The notes beneath the pieces were generated by a model. It worked only from the letters and a program-made list of their open reading frames with translations. It was not told where the DNA came from and ran no database searches. A program made the position numbers and the translations under genes. 64,000 nt of DNA, from the NCBI RefSeq assembly GCF_015354735.1, contig NZ_JACEFJ010000002.1, positions 372,001-436,000 on the forward strand, given 5' to 3'. Position 1 is the first letter of the stretch, and every line of letters starts with the position of its first letter. This document shows positions 1 through 7,654 of this stretch, one piece after another. This DNA is from Pararhodonellum marinum (GTDB taxonomy: Bacteria > Bacteroidota > Bacteroidia > Cytophagales > Cyclobacteriaceae).

Positions 1-15
1 AACCGGAAAGCTTGA

Positions 16-1299
16 TCAATCATTGGTTGCCCAGCTCACTGCTTTTTGGGCTGTCAAACCATGGATAAATATTGATAGTACAATTACCGTTACCGTAAAT
101 GCCAAAAGCAGCTTTTTTTGAGGAAAATCCGCTTTTTCAAAAGCATAAAGTAAATAATAGAGCGAACCTATTCCCCTAATGCCGAAAAATGAAATGACCC
201 ATTTTTCTCGAAGTAAAAGTGGGGATTTCCAGAAGGATACCATACCCGCCAAAGGCCTAATCACAAAAATTGTCAACAGGGCAATAGGAACCATGGACAA
301 TTCAAAGTCCGCTGGGAAATCCATTACAAGATAACAGCCCAAAAGCACAAACAATACGGCTATGAGGATTCTTTCCAATTCTTCAGAAAAGTCGTGAAGT
401 GTTTCCAAATATTCGTGCTTCGATTCTACATTTCTAAAAACACATGCCGCTACAAACACGGTTATAAATCCATAGGTACTTAGCATTTCAGCGATAGCAT
501 AGGGAATCAAAGTAAGGCTCAAAGCAATGATTCCTGTAGTGATGGAAGGAAGTCGGCTTTTGGCTTGAGGTATGGAAAACAGCAATTTGGCCAAAAGCCA
601 GCCGGTCATGATGCCGATAACCGTACCTCCTATAATTTTATAAAGAAAATCCATAACGAACCAACTTGTGAACCAATCAGTAGGTGAGATCCCCACTATC
701 GCGATCGCAATAGCCATGTTGGTAAATGGAAATGCCAAGCCATCATTGAGGCCTGCTTCTGTAGTCAGTGCAAGTTTTACTTTTGAATAGTCTTCTTGGT
801 CAGGGGGCGTTGTTTGGACATCAGATGCCAATACTGGATCGGTAGGGGCCAAAATGGCTCCCAATAACACGGCAGCAGCAGGCAACAAACCCATAAGCCA
901 GTATCCCATTGCAAAACAAGCCAACATGGTGAGGGGCATGGTTACCAAAAGAAGCCGTTTGGAATCTCTCCAGGTTTCCATATCAAAGGGTCGATTTAGC
1001 TTTAAACCTACTCCTGTAAGAGAAATGATCACACCCATTTCCGTGAGGCGTTTACCCCAATAAGGTTCTTCGGCTAAATGTGGAATATTGTCTAAATAGG
1101 GAAAAATCAAAAATATTGCCACACCAAAAAGTAGGTAGATGATGGGTGCGGTAATCAGACGTTTCTCAATTATTCTAGGTAATAATCCTGCAATCAAAAT
1201 GATTAAACCTATATAAAAGAGATTCACATCATATTTATCCAACTCAAAAAAATCCCAATTTCCCTCTTCGAGAAAGGCCTTGGCTTGGTAGGTATCCAT
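16..1299 (-). CDS. CPA1-family Na+/H+ antiporter (NhaP-like)
   Basis: Integral membrane cation/proton exchanger of 427 residues, full length for CPA1 antiporters. About a dozen hydrophobic segments fill residues 25-425. TDP at 153-155 and the Asn-Asp pair in EAGLND at 181-186 match the ion-binding core of NhaP-type exchangers, where the ND pair is typical of electroneutral members. There is no large cytosolic C-terminal domain. The ATG lies 5 bp downstream of crtW and the gene is probably the last of that unit; a role in pH or sodium homeostasis is expected, and I see no direct link to pigment. Whether Na+ or K+ is the substrate cannot be read from the sequence. Confidence 0.88.
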   Translation of the reverse strand: MDTYQAKAFLEEGNWDFFELDKYDVNLFYIGLIILIAGLLPRIIEKRLITAPIIYLLFGVAIFLIFPYLDNIPHLAEEPYWGKRLTEMGVIISLTGVGLKLNRPFDMETWRDSKRLLLVTMPLTMLACFAMGYWLMGLLPAAAVLLGAILAPTDPVLASDVQTTPPDQEDYSKVKLALTTEAGLNDGLAFPFTNMAIAIAIVGISPTDWFTSWFVMDFLYKIIGGTVIGIMTGWLLAKLLFSIPQAKSRLPSITTGIIALSLTLIPYAIAEMLSTYGFITVFVAACVFRNVESKHEYLETLHDFSEELERILIAVLFVLLGCYLVMDFPADFELSMVPIALLTIFVIRPLAGMVSFWKSPLLLREKWVISFFGIRGIGSLYYLLYAFEKADFPQKKLLLAFTVTVIVLSIFIHGLTAQKAVSWATND

Positions 1300-1304
1300 T
1301 CCGC

Positions 1305-2036
1305 TTAATGGCTTGAAGTAATTTTCTTCTCCTCAAACTGTCTTTCTTTAACCCGCCATAAACGCCACCAAGGCGTACCTGGAGAATCGTGGTGTTCATA
1401 ATGATACCCAAAAAAATAGCAGGAAATAAAAGCCCAAACATGATTTTTAGATTGCGTGCGGGAATGGTGGGTGTTCTCAGGTTGACCTTTATGTGGAAGG
1501 TATGTGCCAAAATAAAACAGCTGCAGAGTAGAAAGTACTGCCGGCAACATCCAAAAGACAATTAAATTTTCTTGAGGCACCACTAATTTTAATAGGTTGA
1601 AGGTTATGGCCATCAAAATAAACTGCCACCAGTTTACATAAGTGGTGATAAAGCGCCAATACCAAAGGAAGAAATTGCCAGAAGCATGGTAATCAGGATC
1701 AAGTTCAGTCGCCACATGACGGTGGTGTTCATGGTGCTTTGGGAAGAGTTTCCAATAAAAATTATAGGAGAAAAGAATAGCTGCAAGCCATCCAATGGCA
1801 TGGTTTGTTTTTTTTCTGGAAGAAACAAGACCATGCATTGCGTCATGAGCAGTAATAAACAAACCTGTATACAAATGGGTCTGTACCAGAATGCCCAAAT
1901 AAGTCCAAGGGCTTGAAAAATCCACATTCAACCGCAGCAAAACGATCAAAGAAGAAAACCATAAAGCAATCACCCCAAAAGCGATTAAAATGCCTTTTGG
2001 ATCCACGTTTTTTTTTATTATGATTGGGTTGCTCAT
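1305..2036 (-). CDS. crtW: beta-carotene ketolase, CrtW type
   Basis: Membrane di-iron oxygenase of the fatty-acid-desaturase superfamily that adds keto groups at C4 of beta-ionone rings. At 243 residues it has the normal CrtW length. His clusters are HDAMH at 64-68, HHEHH at 101-105 and YHYEHH at 211-216, together with the family signatures GTYLPH at 177-182 and PWWRL at 222-226. The last two separate CrtW from generic desaturases. It lies 37 bp downstream of ispH and 5 bp upstream of the antiporter. With CrtZ and CruF in the same locus, the likely product is a ketolated, hydroxylated carotenoid. In a CruF-containing pathway the natural substrate may be a monocyclic carotenoid rather than beta-carotene. 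Confidence 0.9.
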   Translation of the reverse strand: MSNPIIIKKNVDPKGILIAFGVIALWFSSLIVLLRLNVDFSSPWTYLGILVQTHLYTGLFITAHDAMHGLVSSRKKTNHAIGWLAAILFSYNFYWKLFPKHHEHHRHVATELDPDYHASGNFFLWYWRFITTYVNWWQFILMAITFNLLKLVVPQENLIVFWMLPAVLSTLQLFYFGTYLPHKGQPENTHHSRTQSKNHVWAFISCYFFGYHYEHHDSPGTPWWRLWRVKERQFEEKKITSSH

Positions 2037-2073
2037 GTAACTGATTTATGAACAAGCAATTTACGACATAAAT

Positions 2074-2919
2074 TCAAAAAGTCATGAGACTGTCTCTAAC
2101 CTGTTCCATCAGCCACATGGGCGTGGAAGTGGCCCCACAAATTCCTACTGTGTCTTGGAAATTAAACCAGCTTTTTTCAAGTTGAAGGGTATTGGAAACA
2201 AAATAGGTGTTTGGGTTTTTTTCTTTGCAGACATTGTACAAAACTTTTCCGTTGGAAGATTTGGTCCCACTCACAAAGATTATTTTATCAAACTTCGATG
2301 CAAATTCCCGGAGTTCTTTATCTCTATTGGATACTTGTCTGCATATGGTGTCATTGGTATTGACAGTGATCCCGTTTTCATTTAATATTTTATTGATTTC
2401 GTAAAATTTATCTGTGCTTTTCGTAGTCTGACTGTATAAAGTAATGTTTTTCGGAAGGCTCTCCAAATTCAGTTCGTTGATATCCTGAAAAACAACCGCC
2501 TTGTTGTTGGTTTGGCCCAATAACCCGATGACTTCAGCATGGCCGTGTTTGCCATAAATATAAATGCTTTCTTTTTTGTCAAAAGAATTTTTGATTCTGT
2601 TTTGAAGCTTTAAAACGACCGGACAACTGGCATCAATTAGTGTAAGGTTGTTGGTGATGGCCAATTCATAGGTGGACGGAGGCTCGCCATGTGCTCTAAT
2701 CAGAACTTTTTCACCAAACAAAGCTTTTAAATCTTCATGATTGATGATTTTCAGGCCTTTAATGCTCAACCTTTTCACTTCCTCGTCATTGTGGACAATA
2801 TCTCCCAAACAGTATAAATAACCCTGTTCATCCAAGATTTCTTCTGCCATTTCTATGGCATAGACCACGCCAAAGCAAAAGCCCGAATGCTGATCAATTT
2901 GAACATTTAGATTTAACAT
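2074..2919 (-). CDS. ispH: 4-hydroxy-3-methylbut-2-enyl diphosphate reductase
   Basis: Last enzyme of the MEP pathway, an iron-sulfur enzyme reducing HMBPP to IPP and DMAPP. The 281 residues match the short IspH form. The three cluster-binding cysteines are Cys15 (SGFCFGV), Cys99 (DASCP) and Cys193 (ICRQ). Conserved His43 (IVHN), His77 (RAHG) and His127 (KHGH) line the substrate pocket in characterised members. It sits between crtB and crtW, so precursor supply appears coupled to pigment synthesis. A 270-bp gap separates it from crtB, so it may also have its own promoter; I could not identify a convincing one. Confidence 0.95.
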   Translation of the reverse strand: MLNLNVQIDQHSGFCFGVVYAIEMAEEILDEQGYLYCLGDIVHNDEEVKRLSIKGLKIINHEDLKALFGEKVLIRAHGEPPSTYELAITNNLTLIDASCPVVLKLQNRIKNSFDKKESIYIYGKHGHAEVIGLLGQTNNKAVVFQDINELNLESLPKNITLYSQTTKSTDKFYEINKILNENGITVNTNDTICRQVSNRDKELREFASKFDKIIFVSGTKSSNGKVLYNVCKEKNPNTYFVSNTLQLEKSWFNFQDTVGICGATSTPMWLMEQVRDSLMTF

Positions 2920-3185
2920 AACCTATAAACTTTTCGAGGAATGAAATGTTTTGGGCCATGAATTAGATTCCCTGGATCAATGAATTAATCCAATATAATC
3001 ATATTTTTTTTACCCTTTCTGCTAAACTTTAAGTTTTTCAGAAAAATGGCCTTTGGAAGGAATTTCACATATATTGGGAATGACTGATCGGAGGCAAGAG
3101 CAGAATTTAGGAAGAAATCATGCCGCTCATTACCAGAGACAAAACTTGAACAAGTTCTAAATGAAGAAAAAGTTAATTCCCGATT

Positions 3186-3201
3186 GGCTTTAATTAAAGC
3201 C
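3186..3201. repeat. 16-bp perfect palindrome over the crtB stop codon
   Basis: GGCTTTAATTAAAGCC is fully self-complementary and contains the crtB stop codon (minus strand, 3190-3192). No T-run follows on the minus strand, so it is not a standard intrinsic terminator. It could be an RNA 3'-end hairpin or a protein site, or simply chance. Confidence 0.3.
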
Positions 3202-4032
3202 GAGCTTGGTTCCGCAGTAGGTGCTGATAAGTAAGGAAATTTTTCTCGCATTTGGGATCCTGATCCGCTGTTGGGTGATGGTTTCAGGCGGAAGACCTTT
3301 GATTTTTTTGAATAGTTTCAGGTAATAAAGATAAGCCACTTTTACGCCTAATTTAGCACCGGAAGGCAAAAGGCGTATCCCTTGCAGAGCCGCATCAAAA
3401 TCTCTTTGAATATCTTCTTCAATCAATGACTTGGCGGATTTGTCAAAAGTGTTGAAATCCACACCTGGGAAATATACCCGGCCTCGCTCTTCATAATCAC
3501 TTTTGATATCCCTCAGAAAGTTAACTTTTTGGAAAGCGGAACCGAGTTTACAGGCAGCGTCTTTGAGGAAAAGATATTGATTTTGGTCGCCTTCACAAAA
3601 AACTTTCAAACACATCAATCCAACTACTTCGGCTGAACCATAGATGTATTCATGGTAACGGGAGTCATTGTAGGTTTTAAAATCCAAGTCCATTTCCATG
3701 CTGGTTAAGAACGCTTCGATCAAATCCAAATCGATTTGATAGCTATTGACTACCAACTGGAAGGCATGAAGTACCGGGTTAAGGCTTATTTTGTCTTTAA
3801 TGCTTTTGTAGGTGTCTTTTTTGAAGGTGTGCAGCAGTTGTTTTTTGTCCTTATCATGAAAAGTATCCACAATCTCGTCCGCATAACGGACAAACCCATA
3901 GATGGCATAAATGGGCATGTGGAATTTACTGTCAAGGGTTTTGATGCCAAGTGTAAAACTTGTACTATATCTTTGAGTAATCAGTTTGCTGCATTCAAAA
4001 GTGGTTTGGTCATATAAGGCCTTGGCATCCAT
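3190..4032 (-). CDS. crtB: phytoene synthase
   Basis: Condenses two geranylgeranyl diphosphates into phytoene, the first committed step of C40 carotenoid synthesis. The protein is 280 residues from the ATG at 4032. Both Asp-rich Mg-diphosphate motifs of the squalene/phytoene synthase family are present: YADEIVD near residue 51 and LRDIKSD near residue 160, followed by the family-typical ERGRVYFP. An in-frame TTG 15 bp upstream is possible, but the ATG lies 24 bp after the crtI stop and is preferred. It is the third gene of the sigma factor-crtI-crtB unit. The GGPP synthase that feeds it is not in this window. Confidence 0.94.
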   Translation of the reverse strand: MDAKALYDQTTFECSKLITQRYSTSFTLGIKTLDSKFHMPIYAIYGFVRYADEIVDTFHDKDKKQLLHTFKKDTYKSIKDKISLNPVLHAFQLVVNSYQIDLDLIEAFLTSMEMDLDFKTYNDSRYHEYIYGSAEVVGLMCLKVFCEGDQNQYLFLKDAACKLGSAFQKVNFLRDIKSDYEERGRVYFPGVDFNTFDKSAKSLIEEDIQRDFDAALQGIRLLPSGAKLGVKVAYLYYLKLFKKIKGLPPETITQQRIRIPNARKISLLISTYCGTKLGFN

Positions 4033-4056
4033 AAGATCAATATACAAATTTTTAAG

Positions 4057-5535
4057 TCAAATATTTTCTTTATCCACTTCCCTTGCCACTACATGGCCAG
4101 AAATCAGAGACGGCGGCACACCAGGACCCGGAACGGTCAATTGGCCAGTATAGTAGAGGTTTTTTACCTTTTTACTTTTTAAGGATGGTTTGAGAATGGC
4201 AGTTTGCATCAACGTATTGGCCAAACCATAAGCATTGCCTTTGAAAGCATTGTAGTCTGCTTTGAAGTCACTGTGGGCATAACTTCTTTTGTAAATCACA
4301 TGTTTCCTGATTTCCTGATCGGTTAGTTTTTCCAGCCTTTCCATCACCATGTGATAATATTTTTCTCTCAACTCCTCCCCGTCTTCCAAATTAGGTGCCA
4401 AAGGAATAAGGATAAACAAATTTTCTTTCCCTTCAGGGGCCACGGTTGGGTCGGTGATAGATGGGGCGGAAACATAAAAAAGTGGCTTTTCCGGCCACCG
4501 TGGATGTGTGTAGATGGCATCAGCATGGGGACCCAGAGGTTCGTCAAAAAAAAGGTTATGGTGTTTTAGGTTTTTGAGTTTTTTGTCTATGCCTAGGTAA
4601 AATAACAAGCTTGATGGTGCCATTACCCTCTTTTCCCAATAAGTATCACTGTAATTGCTGTATTCTGGAGCCAAGAGGGTTTTATCCACGTGCTGATAAT
4701 CTGCACCTGCTACCACTATATCAGCGAAAAACTTTTCACCTGTTTTTAATACCACATTGGTTGCCTTACCGTTTTTCACATTGATGTGGGAAACATCAGC
4801 ATTGAGGTGCAAAGTCACGCCTTTTTCCTTAGCAAGCGCCACCATTCCTTCAATGATTTTATGCATGCCTCCATCGGGATACCATGTACCCAGTGCGATA
4901 TCCGCGTAATTCATCAGGCTGTATAATGCGGGAATATTTTCTGCGGTCTCTCCCAAAAAAAGAACCGGAAACTCCATCAACCGGATGATTTTTTCATGTT
5001 TGAAAAATTGTCGGACATGCTTGGACATGGATTGAAAGATGTTCATTCTTACCATATCCCCAATCAATTTGGGTTGCGTAAATTCCATGATTGAACGACT
5101 TGGCCGATACACCAGATCCTGAATGCCTACTTTATATTTATAAGCGGCCAGTTCCAAAAATTTATCGAGTTGGGCTCCACTGCCCTCTTCTATAGATTCC
5201 AGAAGACTTTTAAAAGCGCTTAGATCGGCAGGAATATCCATAAAATCATCTTTACCGAAAATCACTACGTAGGAAGGGTCAAGCCTTTTCAGCTGGTAGT
5301 AATCCGATACATTCTTTCCGAAATGGCCAAAGTAGGATTCAAAAACATCAGGCATCCAATACCAGCTCGGGCCCATATCAAAAACAAAACCCTCGGCTTC
5401 GAACTTTCTTGCTCGACCACCGGGGGTACTGTTTTTTTCTAATAAATCCACCTTGTATCCAAGGTGCGCAAGGTGAGTAGCTGCAGACAATCCGGCAAAG
5501 CCAGATCCGATGACTACTACATTTTTTGCGGGCAT
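4057..5535 (-). CDS. crtI: phytoene desaturase, CrtI type
   Basis: FAD-dependent bacterial-type desaturase that converts phytoene stepwise to lycopene or a related polyene. It has 492 residues, the usual CrtI length. A dinucleotide-binding loop (VIGSGFAGLSAA) starts near residue 8, followed by the Glu/Arg ADP-binding strand, and the C-terminus carries YTGQLTVPGPGVPPSLISG, the CrtI signature. CrtD (1'-hydroxy carotenoid desaturase) belongs to the same family and is needed for flexixanthin- or myxol-type pigments, so CrtD is the main alternative. Position next to crtB favours CrtI. The ATG follows the sigma factor stop by 4 nt, indicating co-transcription. Confidence 0.92.
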   Translation of the reverse strand: MPAKNVVVIGSGFAGLSAATHLAHLGYKVDLLEKNSTPGGRARKFEAEGFVFDMGPSWYWMPDVFESYFGHFGKNVSDYYQLKRLDPSYVVIFGKDDFMDIPADLSAFKSLLESIEEGSGAQLDKFLELAAYKYKVGIQDLVYRPSRSIMEFTQPKLIGDMVRMNIFQSMSKHVRQFFKHEKIIRLMEFPVLFLGETAENIPALYSLMNYADIALGTWYPDGGMHKIIEGMVALAKEKGVTLHLNADVSHINVKNGKATNVVLKTGEKFFADIVVAGADYQHVDKTLLAPEYSNYSDTYWEKRVMAPSSLLFYLGIDKKLKNLKHHNLFFDEPLGPHADAIYTHPRWPEKPLFYVSAPSITDPTVAPEGKENLFILIPLAPNLEDGEELREKYYHMVMERLEKLTDQEIRKHVIYKRSYAHSDFKADYNAFKGNAYGLANTLMQTAILKPSLKSKKVKNLYYTGQLTVPGPGVPPSLISGHVVAREVDKENI

Positions 5536-5539
5536 ATGT

Positions 5540-6052
5540 TTAGTTTTTGTGTCTATATACTGATAAGTCTTCCTTCAAAACTTTCCTTGCAATGTGAATT
5601 CTGTTTTTTACAGTTCCGATAGGGATTTCAAGTTTATCCGCGATCTCATGATATTTAAAGCCCTTGAAATGCATCATAAAAGGGATTTTGTAAACATCGT
5701 CCAAGTTATCAATGGCTTTGGTGGCATCTTCCATCGTAAAGTCACCAAATGCACCGTTCTCAATCAATGTGTCTCCAGAATTCAGGTAGTGGAGGTTATC
5801 TGTTGTGTCCACAAAGGTACCTCTTCTTACCATTCTTTGGTAGTTGGTGATAAAAGTATTTTTCATGATGGTATACAACCATGCTTTCAGATTTGTTCCA
5901 TCTGTAAACTTGTCTTTATTGGTAAATGCCTTTACAATGGTGTCCTGCATCAGGTCATTGGCATCATCCATGTCTCTGGTCAACTTCAGGGCAAAAGGCT
6001 TGAGTGACTTGGATAGTTTTTCTAAGGAGTAGCTAAATTCAAGAGTCGTCAT
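5540..6052 (-). CDS. ECF-type RNA polymerase sigma factor in the carotenoid operon
   Basis: Alternative sigma factor of 170 residues with region 2 (about residues 15-75, including DANDLMQDTIVKAF) and region 4 with its helix-turn-helix (about 118-160, including HEIADKLEIPIGTVKNRI). No extra C-terminal domain is present and no anti-sigma gene is adjacent. A TTG 24 bp upstream extends the frame, but it falls at the predicted transcription start, so the ATG at 6052 is chosen. It is the first gene of the crtIB transcript, which suggests that pigment induction also makes a sigma factor acting on other promoters, for example stress or photo-oxidation genes. Its targets cannot be inferred from this window. 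Confidence 0.9.
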   Translation of the reverse strand: MTTLEFSYSLEKLSKSLKPFALKLTRDMDDANDLMQDTIVKAFTNKDKFTDGTNLKAWLYTIMKNTFITNYQRMVRRGTFVDTTDNLHYLNSGDTLIENGAFGDFTMEDATKAIDNLDDVYKIPFMMHFKGFKYHEIADKLEIPIGTVKNRIHIARKVLKEDLSVYRHKN

Positions 6053-6063
6053 GGCTGTGTATT

Positions 6064-6164
6064 TTTGTTTAATCAAATATAGAAACTATTAAACAAACCA
6101 CAAAATATTTGTGTAATAAATTTTAAAAAAGATTAAACAAAAACTAAATACACGCATGTTTAAT
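6064..6164. promoter_or_regulatory. candidate CarH operator: inverted repeats around the sigma-crtIB promoter
   Basis: Arms TTTGTTTAAT (6064-6073) and ATTAAACAAA (6088-6097) form a perfect 10-bp inverted repeat with a 14-nt spacer, and the -7 element of the promoter lies inside that spacer. Two more half-sites of the same 7-bp core follow upstream of the promoter, ATTAAAC at 6132-6138 and GTTTAAT at 6158-6164. The arrangement fits a repressor that blocks RNA polymerase. The adjacent carH gene is the obvious candidate binder, but that is inference and the region is AT-rich. Confidence 0.55.
6074..6104 (-). promoter_or_regulatory. Bacteroidota-type promoter of sigma factor-crtI-crtB
   Basis: Read on the minus strand: -33 element TTTG (6101-6104), exactly 19 nt, then -7 element TATATTTG (6074-6081). 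This is a full match to the Bacteroidota primary-sigma consensus TTTG-N19-TAnnTTTG. Transcription would start near 6067, about 15 nt before the sigma factor ATG at 6052. Confidence 0.72.
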
Positions 6165-6217
6165 TGTCTAAAATAGGCGATTCATCTCGAATTTAAGGGT
6201 TTTGAGCTAAAATCGCA

Positions 6218-6250
6218 CAAAAAAAAAGCGGAACAATAAATATCCGCTTT
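6218..6250 (-). terminator. intrinsic terminator of cruF-crtZ-carH
   Basis: On the minus strand, the 8-bp stem AAAGCGGA/TCCGCTTT (6243-6250 with 6225-6232) has a 10-nt loop and is followed by a run of about ten T (6218-6227). It lies 27 nt after the carH stop and separates that transcript from the sigma factor promoter. Confidence 0.8.
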
Positions 6251-6276
6251 GTTGAAAAAAAACTTGAAAACATTAA

Positions 6277-7173
6277 TTATTTTTCTTGAGGCACTTCTTC
6301 GAGCTGTTCCAAAAACTCCTTAATGTTCCTAATGTAATGCATGATTTTTACATTTTTTGGGAAATTCAGATCCTGTCCTAAGACTTGGTAGCCAGATAAA
6401 ATGATTTCCGCATTGCTAAACCTTTCACTGAGGGCATCAATATAATCTTGAACATATTCCGAACTTGGAGAAGTGGTGATGACCGTGAGGAGGTAATCGG
6501 GTTTATGGAGATTATAAACAGAAAGCAAGTCATCATTCGGAGTGCTTTGTCCCAGGTAAACCACCTTATGACCTTTGGATTTGATAAGATAAGCTGCAAA
6601 AAGAATGGAGACCTCATGCAATTCTCCTTCAGGTAAATAAAGCAGAAATTTTTTTCCACCGCCTTTATAAATTTGACCGTCAATGGCCACAATAAGTTTT
6701 TGCCTGACCAGATTGCTAATAAAATGTTCCTGTGCCGGATTTATTGCTCCTGTTTGCCATAACACGCCTATTTTTGACATAAAAGGATAAACGACATTCA
6801 TCATGGTCTGTTCAAAGCCCAATTTAAGTATGTTGGTCGACAAGACCTTGTCAAATCTTTCCTCATCCATCTCAATCATACAGATGGTGAGCGCATGGAT
6901 TTGATCGTCATGGGTGAGTGTCCTTTCGGTAAGCTTGACCACTTCTTCCCGGATTTCCGGAGCTGACATGTTGGCTATCTTGCTGATCTTAAAACCATTG
7001 TCATTCAGTAAGGCCACATTCAGGATCAACTTGAGGTCATCATCATCATAGAATCGAATATTGGTGTCCGTCCGCTTTGGTGAAAGCAAATTGTAACGTT
7101 GTTCCCATATTCTCAAGGTATGGGCTTTGATTCCTGAAAGCTGTTCGAAGTCTTTGATTGAATAAGTACTCAC
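6277..7173 (-). CDS. carH: MerR-family regulator with B12-binding domain (CarH-like photoreceptor)
   Basis: DNA-binding regulator of 298 residues: MerR helix-turn-helix at about 2-70 (includes HTLRIWEQRY), a four-helix B12-cap at about 85-165 and a cobalamin-binding Rossmann domain at about 170-290. The cap has Trp139 followed ten residues later by Glu149-His150, the W-x9-EH motif of CarH. Glu184-x-His186 supplies the expected lower axial ligand for cobalamin. In characterised CarH proteins, adenosylcobalamin-bound tetramers repress carotenoid genes in the dark and light breaks the complex. I chose the GTG at 7173, 4 nt after the crtZ stop, because the longer frame from 7251 would add 26 residues read out of crtZ. 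AdoCbl use is inferred from residues, not shown. Confidence 0.85.
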   Translation of the reverse strand: MSTYSIKDFEQLSGIKAHTLRIWEQRYNLLSPKRTDTNIRFYDDDDLKLILNVALLNDNGFKISKIANMSAPEIREEVVKLTERTLTHDDQIHALTICMIEMDEERFDKVLSTNILKLGFEQTMMNVVYPFMSKIGVLWQTGAINPAQEHFISNLVRQKLIVAIDGQIYKGGGKKFLLYLPEGELHEVSILFAAYLIKSKGHKVVYLGQSTPNDDLLSVYNLHKPDYLLTVITTSPSSEYVQDYIDALSERFSNAEIILSGYQVLGQDLNFPKNVKIMHYIRNIKEFLEQLEEVPQEK

Positions 7174-7177
7174 ATCG

Positions 7178-7618
7178 TTAATCTTTAAAATATTTTTTCG
7201 GCACAAGGAACAAACCAAATGAAACTGCGCCTTCTTTTTTGTTGGTGGCATGATGGGCCTGATGTGCCCTAAAGATTCCTTTAAGGAATTTATTTTTAGG
7301 TTTATCCAACCATTTCACTCTTCTGTGTATCAAAACGTCGTGAAGGATAAAATAGCAGACTCCATAAAACGAAATGCCCAAACCAATCCAGAATCTTGCA
7401 TCCAAAGATTCAAGACCTAGGAAAATCAGTGCGACTGCCACTGATCCAAAAAGGAATGAAAACAAGTCGTTCAGCTCAAAAACCCCAACGGTTTTTTGAT
7501 GATGTGTCTTATGAATCCTCCAAAGTGGTCCATGCATTAGAAATTTATGGATTATCCATCCGGATAATTCCATAATCGCAAAACCTACAATGAAATACAG
7601 TAAAGCGTACAACATCAT
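7178..7618 (-). CDS. crtZ: beta-carotene 3-hydroxylase, CrtZ type
   Basis: Membrane non-haem di-iron hydroxylase adding 3-OH to beta-ionone rings. The protein is 146 residues, slightly shorter than enterobacterial CrtZ. All His motifs are present: His24/His29, HKTHH at 36-40, HDVLIH at 93-98 followed by RR, and HQAHH at 119-123. Four hydrophobic segments are visible. The stop codon is 4 nt before the carH GTG, so hydroxylase and light regulator appear to be translated from one message. Together with CrtW it can generate 3-hydroxy-4-keto rings. Confidence 0.93.
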   Translation of the reverse strand: MMLYALLYFIVGFAIMELSGWIIHKFLMHGPLWRIHKTHHQKTVGVFELNDLFSFLFGSVAVALIFLGLESLDARFWIGLGISFYGVCYFILHDVLIHRRVKWLDKPKNKFLKGIFRAHQAHHATNKKEGAVSFGLFLVPKKYFKD

Positions 7619-7654
7619 AAAATCAACTTTTTTGATACTAAATTGTTCAACGAT

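Noticed and set aside
1244-1561. 105-residue ORF on minus spanning the crtW and antiporter junction
   Set aside because: Alternative frame of two well-supported genes.
2985-3251. 88-residue ORF on minus between crtB and ispH
   Set aside because: It begins inside crtB in another frame and has no recognisable family or composition typical of a protein.
5594-6007. 137-residue plus-strand ORF opposite the sigma factor
   Set aside because: Shadow frame of a strongly supported sigma factor gene.
7174-7251. N-terminal extension of CarH to an ATG at 7251
   Set aside because: The extra 26 residues lie inside crtZ; the GTG at 7173 gives a standard MerR start.
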